DNA from: Virgibacillus_O sediminis
Lineage (GTDB): Bacteria > Bacillota > Bacilli > Bacillales > Amphibacillaceae
Assembly (NCBI RefSeq): GCF_042643265.1
Contig: NZ_JBHRRZ010000017.1
Coordinates: 202,549 to 266,548 of the forward strand
Reading direction: 5' to 3'
DNA length: 64,000 nucleotides
A program made the translations under genes and the position numbers. Shown in pieces: positions 26,498 through 35,583 of the stretch. Below the pieces are notes generated by a model. That model searched no databases. It was not told the origin of the DNA and saw nothing but the letters and a program-made list of their open reading frames with translations. Every line of letters starts with the position of its first letter. Positions within the stretch are counted from its first letter, which is position 1.

Positions 26498-28519
26498 CTA
26501 GGCGGCAGCAGAAAAATCTTTTCGATTTTGTATAAAGTTAATAGCCGTGATTACTCCAATAACAACCAAACCAATGATATCACTCATCGTCTCCGGCATG
26601 ATAGTAAGCAATGCACCTGCACCCAGGAACAAACGGTAGATGATATTCATCTCCGTCTTTAAATATCCTTCCAAGGCTCCGCTCAGTGCAATAATACCGA
26701 TCAAGGATGTGACGACGATGGTTATAATCGACATCACCGGCGGCAGGGCGAACTCTGTAGCATTAACTGCAACCCCTGTCGTATCAATCATCAGCATGGA
26801 AGAATCATAGACAAATATATATGGAATTATAAAACCGGCCAATGAAAGCTTCAATGCCTGGAATCCTGTCCGCATCGGATCGCCTCCAGAGACACCGGCC
26901 CCCGCAAATGCTGCAAGAGCAACAGGCGGTGTGATATTGGCAAAAATTCCAAAGTAGAACACAAATAAATGTGCGACTAGCACCGGGATGCCGAATTCGG
27001 CCAGGGCCGGCGCCGTCATGGTTGCCGTAATGATATAAGCTGGAATAGACGGTAGGCCCATTCCGAGAATGATCGAGGCAATCATCGTAAAGAACAGGGT
27101 CAGGAACAAGGATCCTGCGCCAATGCTTGTAATGGCTGACGTCATAACAGTACCGAAACTGGTCAAGCTGACCACTCCGATGATAATCCCCACTACAGCA
27201 CAAGCAATCATTACAGACAAGGACTGCCTTGCCCCGTTTTCCATCGCCTGCAGTACATCAGTGATCGACATCCTCGTTGACTTGCGCAAAGTAGCGACCG
27301 CGATTGTGAGCAGAATGGTATTGAATGCTGCATAGCCGATCGGCACATTCATATACAGCATGATGATCAAGCCGACAATCGGCAGCAAAAGATGGCCTCT
27401 TTCTTTCAGCACTTCCTTCACTTGTGGCAGATCTGCCTTTGGAATGCCTTTGAGTCCACGCTTTCCAGCACGGAAATGAACTTGCATGATAACAGCCAGG
27501 AAATATAATACTGCTGGGAGCAGGGCAGCCAAGGCTATAGTGCCGTACGCAATCCCGGTGGTTTCCGCCATAATGAAAGCACTCGCCCCCATAATCGGAG
27601 GCAGAATCTGCCCGCCAACAGAGGCGCTTGCTTCCACGGCCCCTGCAAAGTTTTTATGATAACCGATTTTTTTCATTAGCGGTATAGTGAATGAACCTGT
27701 ACCGACTACGTTTGCTACGGCTGCACCATTGATGCTCCCCATGAACCCACTGGAAATGACGGCCACTTTTGCAGGACCGCCCTTCTGTCTGCCGGCTAGT
27801 GCCATCGCGAGATCATTGAATAGCTGTCCCATGCCGGACTTTGCCAGGAAGGCTCCGAAGAGGATGAATAGAAAGATGAATTGCACAGAAGCTCCGATTG
27901 CTGTAGAAAACAGCCCCTCCGTCTTTAAGTACAACTGTCCGAAAATATCCCCTAGATCAAAGAGTCTGGTCATCAGCATATCCGGCAGCCAGATATTGTG
28001 GCTGATGAATGGATAAGCAAGAAAAATCAAGGCAAGGATTGGCAGAATGATTCCGGTCACACGGCGTGCCGCCTCCAGTACAAGGACGACAGTGAGCATA
28101 GCCATGGCAATATCCATGCCGTTGGGGATGCCGCCTCGTGTGGTCACAATTTCCGTATATTCGTAAATCAAATACCCAGCCGTCGACAGACTAAGCAAAA
28201 AGAGCAGCCAGTCATATACCGGCACCTTCGATCGGTCCTGATTTTTGAACGTTGGGTATAGCAGGAAGATCAAGGCCATCCCCACAGCCATGTGAACAGC
28301 CCTTTGCTGCAAAGCGGGCATTGGATTATAGGTAATATATAAATGATATGCGGAATATAGGATAGCTATTACAGATATAAAGATGGCAATAGATCTGTTT
28401 TTCATTTTACGCACACGGGCATCGGTGTCGAATTTCTCGAGTACTTCCTGACTAGCTGTCTTATCTTCCTCTTTCTCGGATATACTCTCTATATTTAAAT
28501 CTCTGTTGTCTTTTTTCAT
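26498..28519 (-). CDS. TRAP transporter permease, fused 4TM/12TM (DctQM) subunits
   Basis: A 673-residue membrane protein of the TAXI-type TRAP permeases, in which the small DctQ and large DctM parts are fused. Family stretches include GFMGSINGAAVANVVGTGSFTIP, EASASVGGQILPPIMGA and GMGLPSIPAYI. The soluble N-terminus is charged. ATG 28519 follows GGGAGGGAAGTTTCT. It overlaps the DUF1850 gene by 4 bp. It imports an organic acid or amino acid such as glutamate using an ion gradient; the substrate is not identifiable. Confidence 0.92.
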   Translation of the reverse strand: MKKDNRDLNIESISEKEEDKTASQEVLEKFDTDARVRKMKNRSIAIFISVIAILYSAYHLYITYNPMPALQQRAVHMAVGMALIFLLYPTFKNQDRSKVPVYDWLLFLLSLSTAGYLIYEYTEIVTTRGGIPNGMDIAMAMLTVVLVLEAARRVTGIILPILALIFLAYPFISHNIWLPDMLMTRLFDLGDIFGQLYLKTEGLFSTAIGASVQFIFLFILFGAFLAKSGMGQLFNDLAMALAGRQKGGPAKVAVISSGFMGSINGAAVANVVGTGSFTIPLMKKIGYHKNFAGAVEASASVGGQILPPIMGASAFIMAETTGIAYGTIALAALLPAVLYFLAVIMQVHFRAGKRGLKGIPKADLPQVKEVLKERGHLLLPIVGLIIMLYMNVPIGYAAFNTILLTIAVATLRKSTRMSITDVLQAMENGARQSLSVMIACAVVGIIIGVVSLTSFGTVMTSAITSIGAGSLFLTLFFTMIASIILGMGLPSIPAYIITATMTAPALAEFGIPVLVAHLFVFYFGIFANITPPVALAAFAGAGVSGGDPMRTGFQALKLSLAGFIIPYIFVYDSSMLMIDTTGVAVNATEFALPPVMSIITIVVTSLIGIIALSGALEGYLKTEMNIIYRLFLGAGALLTIMPETMSDIIGLVVIGVITAINFIQNRKDFSAAA

Positions 28520-28980
28520 AGAAACTTCCCTCCCAAATACTCCCATACATGAAGATAGTGTACAGATATTCGCAAATTCTCATGGTGATCAACCAACTCA
28601 TATAAAGGAATAACAGCCTCTTTTGTTTCCAAACGAGTTTCTGCATCCTTGGAAACAGCCAAGTTCACTTCATCCATTTTCCTTTCCACCTTCATATGGA
28701 CAAATCCATCCTGATTGCGGATCACCTCTCCGTCTGAAGGAGTCCCGGCACCAAATGTCTTGAACAGCGTATCTGTCAGCATAAGCTTGCTGCCATGCCG
28801 TTCATATGTTTCAAACCATTCTTCTTTCTCCACAGAATGAATCCATTTCAGCTGAAAAGCCGGTTCTTTCAAATAGTAGACCGTGTTATCCGCTTCCAGC
28901 CCAATCACAGGTAGTTTGAAAAACAGGAAAAAAAAGGGCACAATCAACCATGCGCCCCATTTCATCCACTTACTGTTCAT
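28516..28980 (-). CDS. DUF1850 protein, TRAP operon partner
   Basis: A 154-residue protein with one N-terminal membrane segment (WLIVPFFFLFFKLPVIG) and an outside domain containing IHSVEKEEWFETYER, the recognisable DUF1850 signature. DUF1850 genes are known mainly between TAXI receptor and fused TRAP permease genes, as here. It overlaps the receptor gene by 11 bp and the permease by ATGA, so the three are co-translated. Role unknown; an accessory transport subunit is the natural guess. Confidence 0.85.
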   Translation of the reverse strand: MNSKWMKWGAWLIVPFFFLFFKLPVIGLEADNTVYYLKEPAFQLKWIHSVEKEEWFETYERHGSKLMLTDTLFKTFGAGTPSDGEVIRNQDGFVHMKVERKMDEVNLAVSKDAETRLETKEAVIPLYELVDHHENLRISVHYLHVWEYLGGKFL

Positions 28981-29950
28981 TATAATAGCGTTCGGCTCCT
29001 GGATGGAGTGGTGCTACAAGTCCTTCTTGGGCTTCTTCCAAGGAAATGTCAGAAGCTGCCTGGTGGGAGTTTTCCAAAGAATCCAGGTTTTCAAAGAATG
29101 CCTTTGTCAACTTGTAGACATCCTCTTCACTCATATCTTCGCGTACAATCAAAGCATTCATGATGGCAGCTGTTGGAACTGCTTCCTCATTGCCATACGT
29201 ATCTGCCGGTATTTCCATTGGTACAAAATAGGACTGATCCTGGGCGATTTCCTCTACATCTTCCTGTTTGATGGTTACCAGCCGGATGTCCAGTGATTCG
29301 GAAAGCTCTAACAGGGAAGCATTAGGAAGCCCACTGGTCAGGAAAGCGGCATCCAATTGACCTGCCCTCAGTCCATCGGCTGCTTCAGCATACCCTAAAT
29401 AATCAACTTCCAAGTCGTCATAGGTTATCCCATGTCCTTTCAGAAGATTACGGGCGTTCACCTCTACACCGGAGTTTTGGTCGCCAACCGCTACCCGTTT
29501 TCCTTCCAGGTCTGAAAGGGTTTCTATTCCAGAATCGGCTGTAGTCACTACTTGTACATAGTTAGGGTATAATGCTGCTATCTGATTGACTTTCTCAATC
29601 GGTGCGTCAAAGTTCCCCGTCCCCTCGACTGCCTGACTCACAACATCACTCATGGTGAAAGCCATTTCAATTTTATCTTCTTTCATCAAGTTGACGTTTT
29701 CCACGGAAGCTCCTGTGGTCTGTGTTCTTGAATTAATTCCGAATTCATTACTATATGTTTCCGCCAAGGTTGTGCCAATAATGTTGTATGGACCGGAAGA
29801 ACCACCAGTCGCGATGGTGACGATATTTGTATCGAGTCCTTCTCCATTGCCTCCTGCTTCACCGCCTGATTCTTCATTCCCACCGCCACAGGCAGCAAGC
29901 AGCATCAAAACCAATACCCCTAATGCCAAACCTATTTTATTTCGTAACAA
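28970..29950 (-). CDS. TAXI-family TRAP transporter solute-binding lipoprotein
   Basis: The extracytoplasmic receptor of the TRAP system, 326 residues. It has a lipoprotein signal with lipobox LAAC, a Gly/Glu-rich linker, then the TAXI fold with ATGGSSGPYNIIGTTLAE and FTMSDVVSQAVEG. The frame extends upstream to 30004, but AAAGGGGG stands 8 nt before TTG 29950 (TTG-Leu-Arg-Asn-Lys), so TTG is the start. First gene of the three-gene operon. Confidence 0.92.
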   Translation of the reverse strand: MLRNKIGLALGVLVLMLLAACGGGNEESGGEAGGNGEGLDTNIVTIATGGSSGPYNIIGTTLAETYSNEFGINSRTQTTGASVENVNLMKEDKIEMAFTMSDVVSQAVEGTGNFDAPIEKVNQIAALYPNYVQVVTTADSGIETLSDLEGKRVAVGDQNSGVEVNARNLLKGHGITYDDLEVDYLGYAEAADGLRAGQLDAAFLTSGLPNASLLELSESLDIRLVTIKQEDVEEIAQDQSYFVPMEIPADTYGNEEAVPTAAIMNALIVREDMSEEDVYKLTKAFFENLDSLENSHQAASDISLEEAQEGLVAPLHPGAERYYNEQ

Positions 29951-30060
29951 TTCTATTACCCCCTTTATAAGATTCCAAAAATAGTATACAGCAAACGGTT
30001 TCAATTGGGAAGTAACTTACCATTATTTTGAATTTGTTAAATATTACCCGATATATATAC

Positions 30061-30109
30061 AAAAAAACAGGCTGCACCGGAATAGTAATTTCCAGTGCAG
30101 CCTGCTTTT
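30061..30109 (-). terminator. Terminator of the YxjG-type gene
   Basis: CAGGCTGCAC...GTGCAGCCTG stem with T-run (TTTTTTT) on the minus strand. Confidence 0.88.
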
Positions 30110-30120
30110 CTTAATATCTA

Positions 30121-31230
30121 TTATTTCCATACATCCTTGGCAATGTCGAGGACATGGCGGATTTTTTCCCATTGCTGTTCCTCAGTAATATCATTACCTT
30201 CTTCAGTAGAAGCAAATCCACATTGCGGGCTGAGGGCCAACTGGTCGGCCGGCAAATACTCAGCAGCTTTGGAAATGCGTTGTTTCACTTCTTCCTTGTC
30301 TTCCAGCTCGCCGAACTTAGTAGTAATGAGTCCGAGGACCACATGCAAGTCATCTCTATTCACATGCTTGAGGGGCTCGAATCCACCAGAACGTTCATCA
30401 TCAAATTCAAGGAACAGCCCATCAACTTGAAGTTTACTGAAAATAATTTCAGAAACCGCATCATAAGACCCCTCACTGAAATAGTGGGAACGGTAGTTGC
30501 CTCGGCAGATGTGCATGGTTATCAGCATGTCATCCGGACGGCCTTCCAATGATTCATTAATCGCACGGGTAAACAGTTCCTGCAGCTTCTCCGGGTCATA
30601 CCCCTTGTCGCGGAGGGATTGGAGACCCTTCTCAGATAAGAAAGTTGCCCAGGAAGTGTCATCCAGCTGCAAATAGCGGCAGCCGGCATCATAGAATGCG
30701 CGGATGGCCTTCTTGTAAGCTTTGGTCAAATCCGGCAGAATGTCCTCCACGCCATATGTATCCTCGTCAATTTCTCCTCGCAGGAGAAGCATGTTCGGAC
30801 TTGGTATGGTCATTTTAGGTACATGGTTTTCTCCTACTTGCTCATGCAAAAACTTGTAATGTTCCAGGAAGGGATGCCTTTCATCAAAATCCACCTTATC
30901 CTCTACCTTGATAATATAGGACTTTGTTTCAATCCCTTTAAAGCTCAGCCCAGATCCTGGGTCGTATCCCCTTACCCCTACAAGGTTTTCAAGGAAATCA
31001 AAATGCCACCAGGAACGGCGAAATTCGCCATCCGTGATGGATTGCAGCCCTGCTTCCTTCTGCTTCTCCACCAACTTGATGATCTCTTCATCTTCGACCT
31101 TCCGCAGCTGTTCTGCTGTAATTTCTCCATTTGCATGTTGCAATCTTGCCTGCTTCAAGCGCTCCGGCCGCAGCAGACTTCCTACATGATCCCCTTTAAA
31201 AGGAGCCTTCTTCTCTAACTTTACTGCCAT
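30121..31230 (-). CDS. MetE C-terminal-like methionine synthase family (YxjG/YxjH type)
   Basis: A 369-residue TIM-barrel protein related to the catalytic half of cobalamin-independent methionine synthase. The zinc ligands are visible as His-x-Cys in MHICRGN and Cys in SPQCGFAS. It probably makes methionine from homocysteine with a short methyl donor; B. subtilis YxjG and YxjH are its relatives. The frame continues through the leader to 31428, but ATG 31230 (MAVKLEKK) after AAGGAGAGGGACGAATC is the start. A SAM-I riboswitch precedes it. Confidence 0.92.
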   Translation of the reverse strand: MAVKLEKKAPFKGDHVGSLLRPERLKQARLQHANGEITAEQLRKVEDEEIIKLVEKQKEAGLQSITDGEFRRSWWHFDFLENLVGVRGYDPGSGLSFKGIETKSYIIKVEDKVDFDERHPFLEHYKFLHEQVGENHVPKMTIPSPNMLLLRGEIDEDTYGVEDILPDLTKAYKKAIRAFYDAGCRYLQLDDTSWATFLSEKGLQSLRDKGYDPEKLQELFTRAINESLEGRPDDMLITMHICRGNYRSHYFSEGSYDAVSEIIFSKLQVDGLFLEFDDERSGGFEPLKHVNRDDLHVVLGLITTKFGELEDKEEVKQRISKAAEYLPADQLALSPQCGFASTEEGNDITEEQQWEKIRHVLDIAKDVWK

Positions 31231-31265
31231 GATTCGTCCCTCTCCTTCTATGGTGTAATAATGAA

Positions 31266-31296
31266 AAAGGGCCTCTCGCATAAGAAGAGACCCTGC
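31266..31296 (-). terminator. Riboswitch-controlled terminator
   Basis: AGGGTCTCTTC/GCGAGAGGCCCT stem followed by TTTTTCA on the minus strand. The expression platform of the SAM riboswitch. Confidence 0.88.
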
Positions 31297-31420
31297 ATAA
31301 AGCAATTCATCCCTCTTATCATTCAAGCCGCCAGACGACTTGCTGGAAGTAGCACCTTGTCGGGAAAAACAGGTTGCTGAGGCTTCATTGGTCCAGTCCC
31401 TCGGCCTCTCCGGATAAGAA
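31297..31420 (-). promoter_or_regulatory. SAM-I (S-box) riboswitch aptamer
   Basis: Minus strand from 31420 downward reads CTTATCCGGAGAGGCCGAGGGA, ATGAAGCC, CAGCAACC and AAGGTGCTA in the order of the S-box consensus, with the P1 partner GATAAGAG before the terminator. S-adenosylmethionine should turn off the YxjG-type gene. Confidence 0.95.
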
Positions 31421-31492
31421 CAATTCATTTAATTGTCTGTATTTTCATATCTAGTATGATAGCATTTTTTCCTCTAAAAGCAAAGGGGTTGA

Positions 31493-32401
31493 TTAATCCC
31501 ATTGATATGGTGTCTGCTGATAGACATAATAATTGAGCCAATTAGAGAACAGCAGATGTGTATGGGACCTCCATGTATTCAAAGGATGCTGGTTTACATC
31601 GTTATTCGGAAAATAATTCTCAGGTATGCTGATATCAAGCCCTTTGCTCAAGTCGCGGGCATATTCTTCTGCAAGCGTATCTGCATCATATTCCAAATGG
31701 CCCGTAACCATGATATGCTTCTCATCCTTGGATAAAATTATGAAAGCGCCCGCCTCTTCGGAAGAAGACAGCAGCAGAAGGCGCGGGTCTTTCTCTATAT
31801 CTTCCATGGAAACGGCAGTATAGCGGGAATGAGGGGCATTGAAGATATCCTCAAACCCACGGACCAGATTGATGGTCTGGTCGGAAACCCGGTGCTGATA
31901 GATGCCGGAGAGCTTCTTCGGCAGCGGATACTTGTTGATTCCATAATGATAATACAAGGAAGCCTGTGCCCCCCAACAAATATTCAGTACGGAAGTGACA
32001 TTGCTCTTGCTCCACTCCATGATCTCTGTCAATTCGTCCCAATAGTCCACTTCTTCAAACTCAAGGTGTTCAATGGGTGCTCCGGTTATGATCATTCCAT
32101 CAAAGCGGCGGTCCTTTACCTCTCCGAATGTTTCATAGAACGTGTCTAAATGAGATTTGCTAGTATTCTTCGCTTCATGTGTCTTCATCCTCAGAAAGGA
32201 AATGTTCACCTGCAACGGCGTATTGCCAAGCAGACGAAGGAGCTGCAGTTCAGTTCTTTCCTTTTCTGGCATGAGGTTGACGATAAGGATATTCAACGGA
32301 CGGATATCCTGTGATCTGGCACGATCCTCATCCATTACAAATATCTTTTCATGCCTCAGCTCTTCAGTTGCTGGCAGTTCCTTTGGTATATTTATTGGCA
32401 A
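31493..32401 (-). CDS. metA: Homoserine O-acetyltransferase (MetA/HTS family)
   Basis: Acylates homoserine in the first committed step of methionine synthesis. The start is taken as TTG 32401, 6 nt after GGGGGAG, giving the family N-terminus MPINIPKELP; the ATG at 32407 abuts the ribosome-binding site. With this start the catalytic Cys is residue 142 (ICWGAQ), as in E. coli, and residue 111 is Glu (GAPIEHLEFEE). Glu111 marks acetyl-CoA use in B. cereus MetA, whereas Gly111 marks succinyl-CoA use. The His-x-Glu pair is in TGHLEYD. Confidence 0.94.
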   Translation of the reverse strand: MPINIPKELPATEELRHEKIFVMDEDRARSQDIRPLNILIVNLMPEKERTELQLLRLLGNTPLQVNISFLRMKTHEAKNTSKSHLDTFYETFGEVKDRRFDGMIITGAPIEHLEFEEVDYWDELTEIMEWSKSNVTSVLNICWGAQASLYYHYGINKYPLPKKLSGIYQHRVSDQTINLVRGFEDIFNAPHSRYTAVSMEDIEKDPRLLLLSSSEEAGAFIILSKDEKHIMVTGHLEYDADTLAEEYARDLSKGLDISIPENYFPNNDVNQHPLNTWRSHTHLLFSNWLNYYVYQQTPYQWD

Positions 32402-32515
32402 CAGCATCTCCCCCTGTGTATGCTCAGATAATGCTTACTATTATAAAGATAATGCAAAATTCCCGCAACAGCTTCGGCTGGAATAAAATAGGGAAACTTA
32501 ATTTTCCACCTAAAT

Positions 32516-33040
32516 TTATGCTGTAAGCCATTTTGCTGCAGACAGTAAATCGGGAAATACATAATCAGCATCAACACCGTCCAAAATGCCGTCTCCTATC
32601 AGAATAGTCCTTACTCCCGCCTTCTTCCCGGCCTGGATATCTGGTTCCCGGTCACCGGCCATAAAACTTTCCTTTATATCAACCTGATGCTTTTCAGCCA
32701 AATCTAAAATCATCTGGGGTTTCGGCTTCCGGCATGCACAGTTTGCATGCGGTTTATGAGGGCAGTAAGCAATATCATCAATCACTGCTCCGTACTCGTG
32801 CAGATCCTGCTGCATCTTGTTATGTATTTCTATCAATGCTTCTTTCGCCATAAAGCCAAGTCCCACTCCTCCCTGGTTTGTCACCACAAACACCTTGAAC
32901 CCCGCTTTATTCAGCAGATGAATTGCCTCTCCAACCCCAGGCAGCAAATAAAAATCTTCCGGACTATTAACGAATTGGACACGGTCCGTAAGCACTTCAT
33001 TCAAGACCCCGTCCCGATCAAGAAATATTCCTTTGGACAA
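32516..33040 (-). CDS. HAD-IIIA phosphatase, GmhB-like
   Basis: A 174-residue HAD hydrolase with the nucleophile motif FLDRDGVLNE and the GDREPDIQAG motif. The loop CPHKPHANCACRKPKP supplies the zinc site typical of the D,D-heptose 1,7-bisphosphate phosphatase and histidinol-phosphatase group. The start is TTG 33040 behind AAAGGAGAGTCTGCA. Substrate uncertain; no heptose or histidine genes lie nearby. Confidence 0.85.
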   Translation of the reverse strand: MSKGIFLDRDGVLNEVLTDRVQFVNSPEDFYLLPGVGEAIHLLNKAGFKVFVVTNQGGVGLGFMAKEALIEIHNKMQQDLHEYGAVIDDIAYCPHKPHANCACRKPKPQMILDLAEKHQVDIKESFMAGDREPDIQAGKKAGVRTILIGDGILDGVDADYVFPDLLSAAKWLTA

Positions 33041-33065
33041 TGCAGACTCTCCTTTCGTCCAGTAA

Positions 33066-33104
33066 AAGAGGCTGAGACAAACGTTTTTTATCCCAACCTC
33101 TCAT
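33066..33104 (-). terminator. Terminator of the YdaG-like gene
   Basis: AGAGGTTGGGA/TCTCAGCCTCT stem with G-U pairs, then TTTTAC on the minus strand. Confidence 0.65.
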
Positions 33105-33109
33105 CCGTA

Positions 33110-33532
33110 TTATAATTCCAGTTCTTGTGGCGGCTGACCCGTTTTATTCATTAGGCGGATACCGATAGGCTCTATTTCCAGAACCACATAATTCGGATCG
33201 TCGGGTCCTTCCATATACATCGCCAAATCTTCGCTCCACAGCCTGCTGCGCATCTCCTCTGAATCATTGAGACGTACCTTGCCTTGGTACTCTACATAAT
33301 CATCGCCAAATCCCTCTCCTTCATACCCGATCAGGATGTGTGTATAGGGGTTTTCCTCAATCTCCTCCGTCTTATCCGTATCTTTGCTTGTAGGGGTATA
33401 AAGCTTCAAGCCATCATGATAAAAGGTCATATAACGGGAGTGCGGCTTATCTCCTTTAACAGTTGCCATGGTCCCTACCGAACTCTCTTGAAGAATCTTT
33501 TCCACTGTGGATCTAATATCCTTTTGATCCAT
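33110..33532 (-). CDS. Pyridoxamine 5'-phosphate oxidase-like protein (YdaG/GSP26 type)
   Basis: A 140-residue split-barrel flavin-binding protein, the length of B. subtilis YdaG (general stress protein 26). Visible stretches: VGTMATVKGDKPHSRYMTF and VEYQGKVRLNDSEEMRSRLW. It likely binds FMN or a related cofactor and acts in stress protection; a precise reaction is not known. AAAAGGAGTGGTCTTAG precedes ATG 33532. Confidence 0.85.
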   Translation of the reverse strand: MDQKDIRSTVEKILQESSVGTMATVKGDKPHSRYMTFYHDGLKLYTPTSKDTDKTEEIEENPYTHILIGYEGEGFGDDYVEYQGKVRLNDSEEMRSRLWSEDLAMYMEGPDDPNYVVLEIEPIGIRLMNKTGQPPQELEL

Positions 33533-33727
33533 CTAAGACCACTCCTTTTCCTCCGTTTCTTCATAGTGTTCCTTATCTTTGCCGAAAATAAACTCCTCCC
33601 ACCTAGATAAGCTGGTGACCCAGCGCCTTGTCTGGAGCCTAGTTATTGATAACTTATCCTTCGAAAGCTGGGGGGGTTTTTTGTTGGGCGTTAGGAGGTG
33701 GATATGGCCATGGCTCTACCTATAAAA

Positions 33728-33759
33728 AAGCAATTGCACCCGGAACGAGGCAATTGCTT
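33728..33759 (-). terminator. Terminator of the hypothetical gene at 33760
   Basis: AAGCAATTGC/GCAATTGCTT perfect 10-bp stem, followed by TTTTTTATAGG on the minus strand, right after the stop codon. Confidence 0.9.
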
Positions 33760-34098
33760 CTATACTTTCTCGGCCAACAGTTTCTCAAACCTGGCTATCA
33801 ATGCAAATATATATGCCGTATTTTTCGAGACGTAGGATGCCTCTTTCCTCACACCTGGTTCTCCACTCTGCCAGCGGTGATAAAAAGCAAAAACACGCTC
33901 AAATTCCTTGAAGTTGATTTTTCTTACCTTGGAAATACTCACACTCGGTTTTTGGAAGGTCGCCGGTTTCACCAGCAGACAATCCTCTGTCGGACGAACA
34001 GCAAACCAAAGGGGCGACTGATGATTTTTCGGAACGGTATGGATTTCAAACTCAAAATCCCGTTCATTTATCTTCTCCCAGATATCTATTGCCTGCAT
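33760..34098 (-). CDS. Conserved-looking hypothetical protein, 112 aa
   Basis: A soluble protein of 112 residues, mixed alpha/beta by eye, with one Cys and many aromatic residues (RVFAFYHRWQSGEPGVR). The open frame reaches 34251, but ATG 34098 (MQAIDIWEKINERDFEFEI) follows GTGGAGGTTGTTGTT. It has a strong terminator and no close neighbours in an operon. I do not recognise the family. Confidence 0.75.
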   Translation of the reverse strand: MQAIDIWEKINERDFEFEIHTVPKNHQSPLWFAVRPTEDCLLVKPATFQKPSVSISKVRKINFKEFERVFAFYHRWQSGEPGVRKEASYVSKNTAYIFALIARFEKLLAEKV

Positions 34099-34272
34099 AA
34101 CAACAACCTCCACTGATTGATTGTCTCCATGATAATACACTCTGCATGAATCTTTCAATATATTATTTCGAGAGAAAGGAAGAAATGTCCTTCCTATTCT
34201 TGGAGATTTTCTTAACTTGCAATTATTCCATACTTCCGCGCCATTATTCAATCCATCTGTTCCACGTGAAAC

Positions 34273-34833
34273 CTATTGAGGAGGCAGGGTCTCCTCCTTT
34301 AGAGCCTTTTCATAGATTTGGTAGTCTTTCTCAGAGAATAAAACCACCCTCACTTCTCCAACCTCTCTCCGATTCAAGCAGCTGACAAGCGTTCGAATTG
34401 CGACAGTGGCCGCTTCTTCCACTGGATACCCATACACACCTGTTGAAATGGATGGGAAGGAGATACTGGACAGCCCAGACCGAGCCGCAATATCCAAAGA
34501 GTTTCGATAGCAATTGGCCAGAAGTTTTTCCTGTCCATCCTTACCCTTTTTCCAGATTGGTCCAACCGTATGGATAACATATTCTGCAGGAAGATCATAC
34601 CCCTTGGTGAGGACTGCTTCCCCTGTGGAAAGATAGTCGCCTTTCAGCTTCTGGGTGCGTATCTCTTTACATTCCTCCAACAGCCTTTTTCCGGCAGCCC
34701 GGTGAATGGCCCCGTCCACTCCCCCGCCGCCAAGGAGAGAGCCATTTGCTGCATTGACGATTGCATCTGTGTGCTGTTCCGTAATGTCGCCAGTCAGCAG
34801 TACGAGGCTATTTCCATTTACCTGTTTTTCCAT
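34273..34833 (-). CDS. Macrodomain protein (O-acetyl-ADP-ribose deacetylase type)
   Basis: A 186-residue macrodomain, YmdB-like. The ADP-ribose-binding loops are GDITEQHTDAIVNAANGSLLGGGGVDGAIH and SISTGVYGYPVEEA; the active-site Asn/Asp (NAAN, GVDGAI) are present. It probably removes acetyl or ADP-ribose groups, and a sirtuin that would make O-acetyl-ADP-ribose is encoded at 56490. GGAGGGACGG precedes two in-frame ATGs (34836, 34833); the second is better spaced. Confidence 0.92.
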   Translation of the reverse strand: MEKQVNGNSLVLLTGDITEQHTDAIVNAANGSLLGGGGVDGAIHRAAGKRLLEECKEIRTQKLKGDYLSTGEAVLTKGYDLPAEYVIHTVGPIWKKGKDGQEKLLANCYRNSLDIAARSGLSSISFPSISTGVYGYPVEEAATVAIRTLVSCLNRREVGEVRVVLFSEKDYQIYEKALKEETLPPQ

Positions 34834-35021
34834 CATCCGTCCCTCCTGTAAATCCGTTATCTCCCTTTTATCGTAAATAATGGAGGAAGAAACGGCAAAT
34901 GATTATAGGCATATCCCCAAATCTAGAAGTAATTTACATTTTTCTAAGAAATTAGGGCAATTGGCAGCATCTCTGCATAGAATAAAGATGGGAGATATTG
35001 CAGGCAAAGGAGGAAACACAT

Positions 35022-35465
35022 ATGTCGGACTTTAAGCCATACCGTAAAAAAGGGGAAGATCTCTTCCAGAACCTCTCTAAATCATTAAAAGATGTTTTCG
35101 AGCATGATGTCTTTTCCCCGTTGCATGGAAAGTTCAGCCCTTTCCGTGCCGATATTGTCGAAGGAAGGACGGCTTATTATATCCAAGCGGAACTTCCCGG
35201 TTTTTCCAAGAGGGATATCACCATTGAAGCTGGCAGCGACAACCTTACTATTCGTGCGATCCGGGAGAATCGAACAGAGGAATTAAGTGAGGAAACAAAG
35301 GTCCTCCGGCAAGAAAGGCAATATGGAGAATTTGTGCGCCAATTTCCAATCGGGAACATGAAGGAGGACAATATCACCGCCAAGCTGGAAGATGGGATGC
35401 TTTATGTAGAAATCCCGAAAAAGGCACCTGGAAAACCGGCCCATAAACAGATTGATATTGAATAA
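35022..35465 (+). CDS. Hsp20/alpha-crystallin small heat-shock protein
   Basis: An ATP-independent chaperone of 147 residues. The alpha-crystallin domain covers about residues 45-140, with AELPGFSKRDITIEAGSDNL and FPIGNMKEDNITAKLEDGMLYVEIPK. The frame opens at 34998, but AAAGGAGGAAACACAT precedes ATG 35022 (MSDFKPYRKKG). Likely part of the stress or spore response. It is followed by its own terminator. Confidence 0.93.
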   Translation: MSDFKPYRKKGEDLFQNLSKSLKDVFEHDVFSPLHGKFSPFRADIVEGRTAYYIQAELPGFSKRDITIEAGSDNLTIRAIRENRTEELSEETKVLRQERQYGEFVRQFPIGNMKEDNITAKLEDGMLYVEIPKKAPGKPAHKQIDIE

Positions 35466-35471
35466 AACAAT

Positions 35472-35499
35472 CCCCCGGCTGATAGCTTACAGCCGGGGG
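35472..35499 (+). terminator. Terminator of the Hsp20 gene
   Basis: CCCCCGGCTG/CAGCCGGGGG perfect stem followed by TTCTGCTTTTGG. Confidence 0.85.
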
Positions 35500-35583
35500 T
35501 TCTGCTTTTGGTTCATATGATAGAAAGCATATCAAAAGAAGCTGTCCGGTTCATTTGACCGGGCATTTCTTGCTGCATCCTTA

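Noticed and set aside
34965..34990. CATAGAATA before the Hsp20 gene, like a sigma-K -10 element
   Set aside because: No matching -35 at the right distance.
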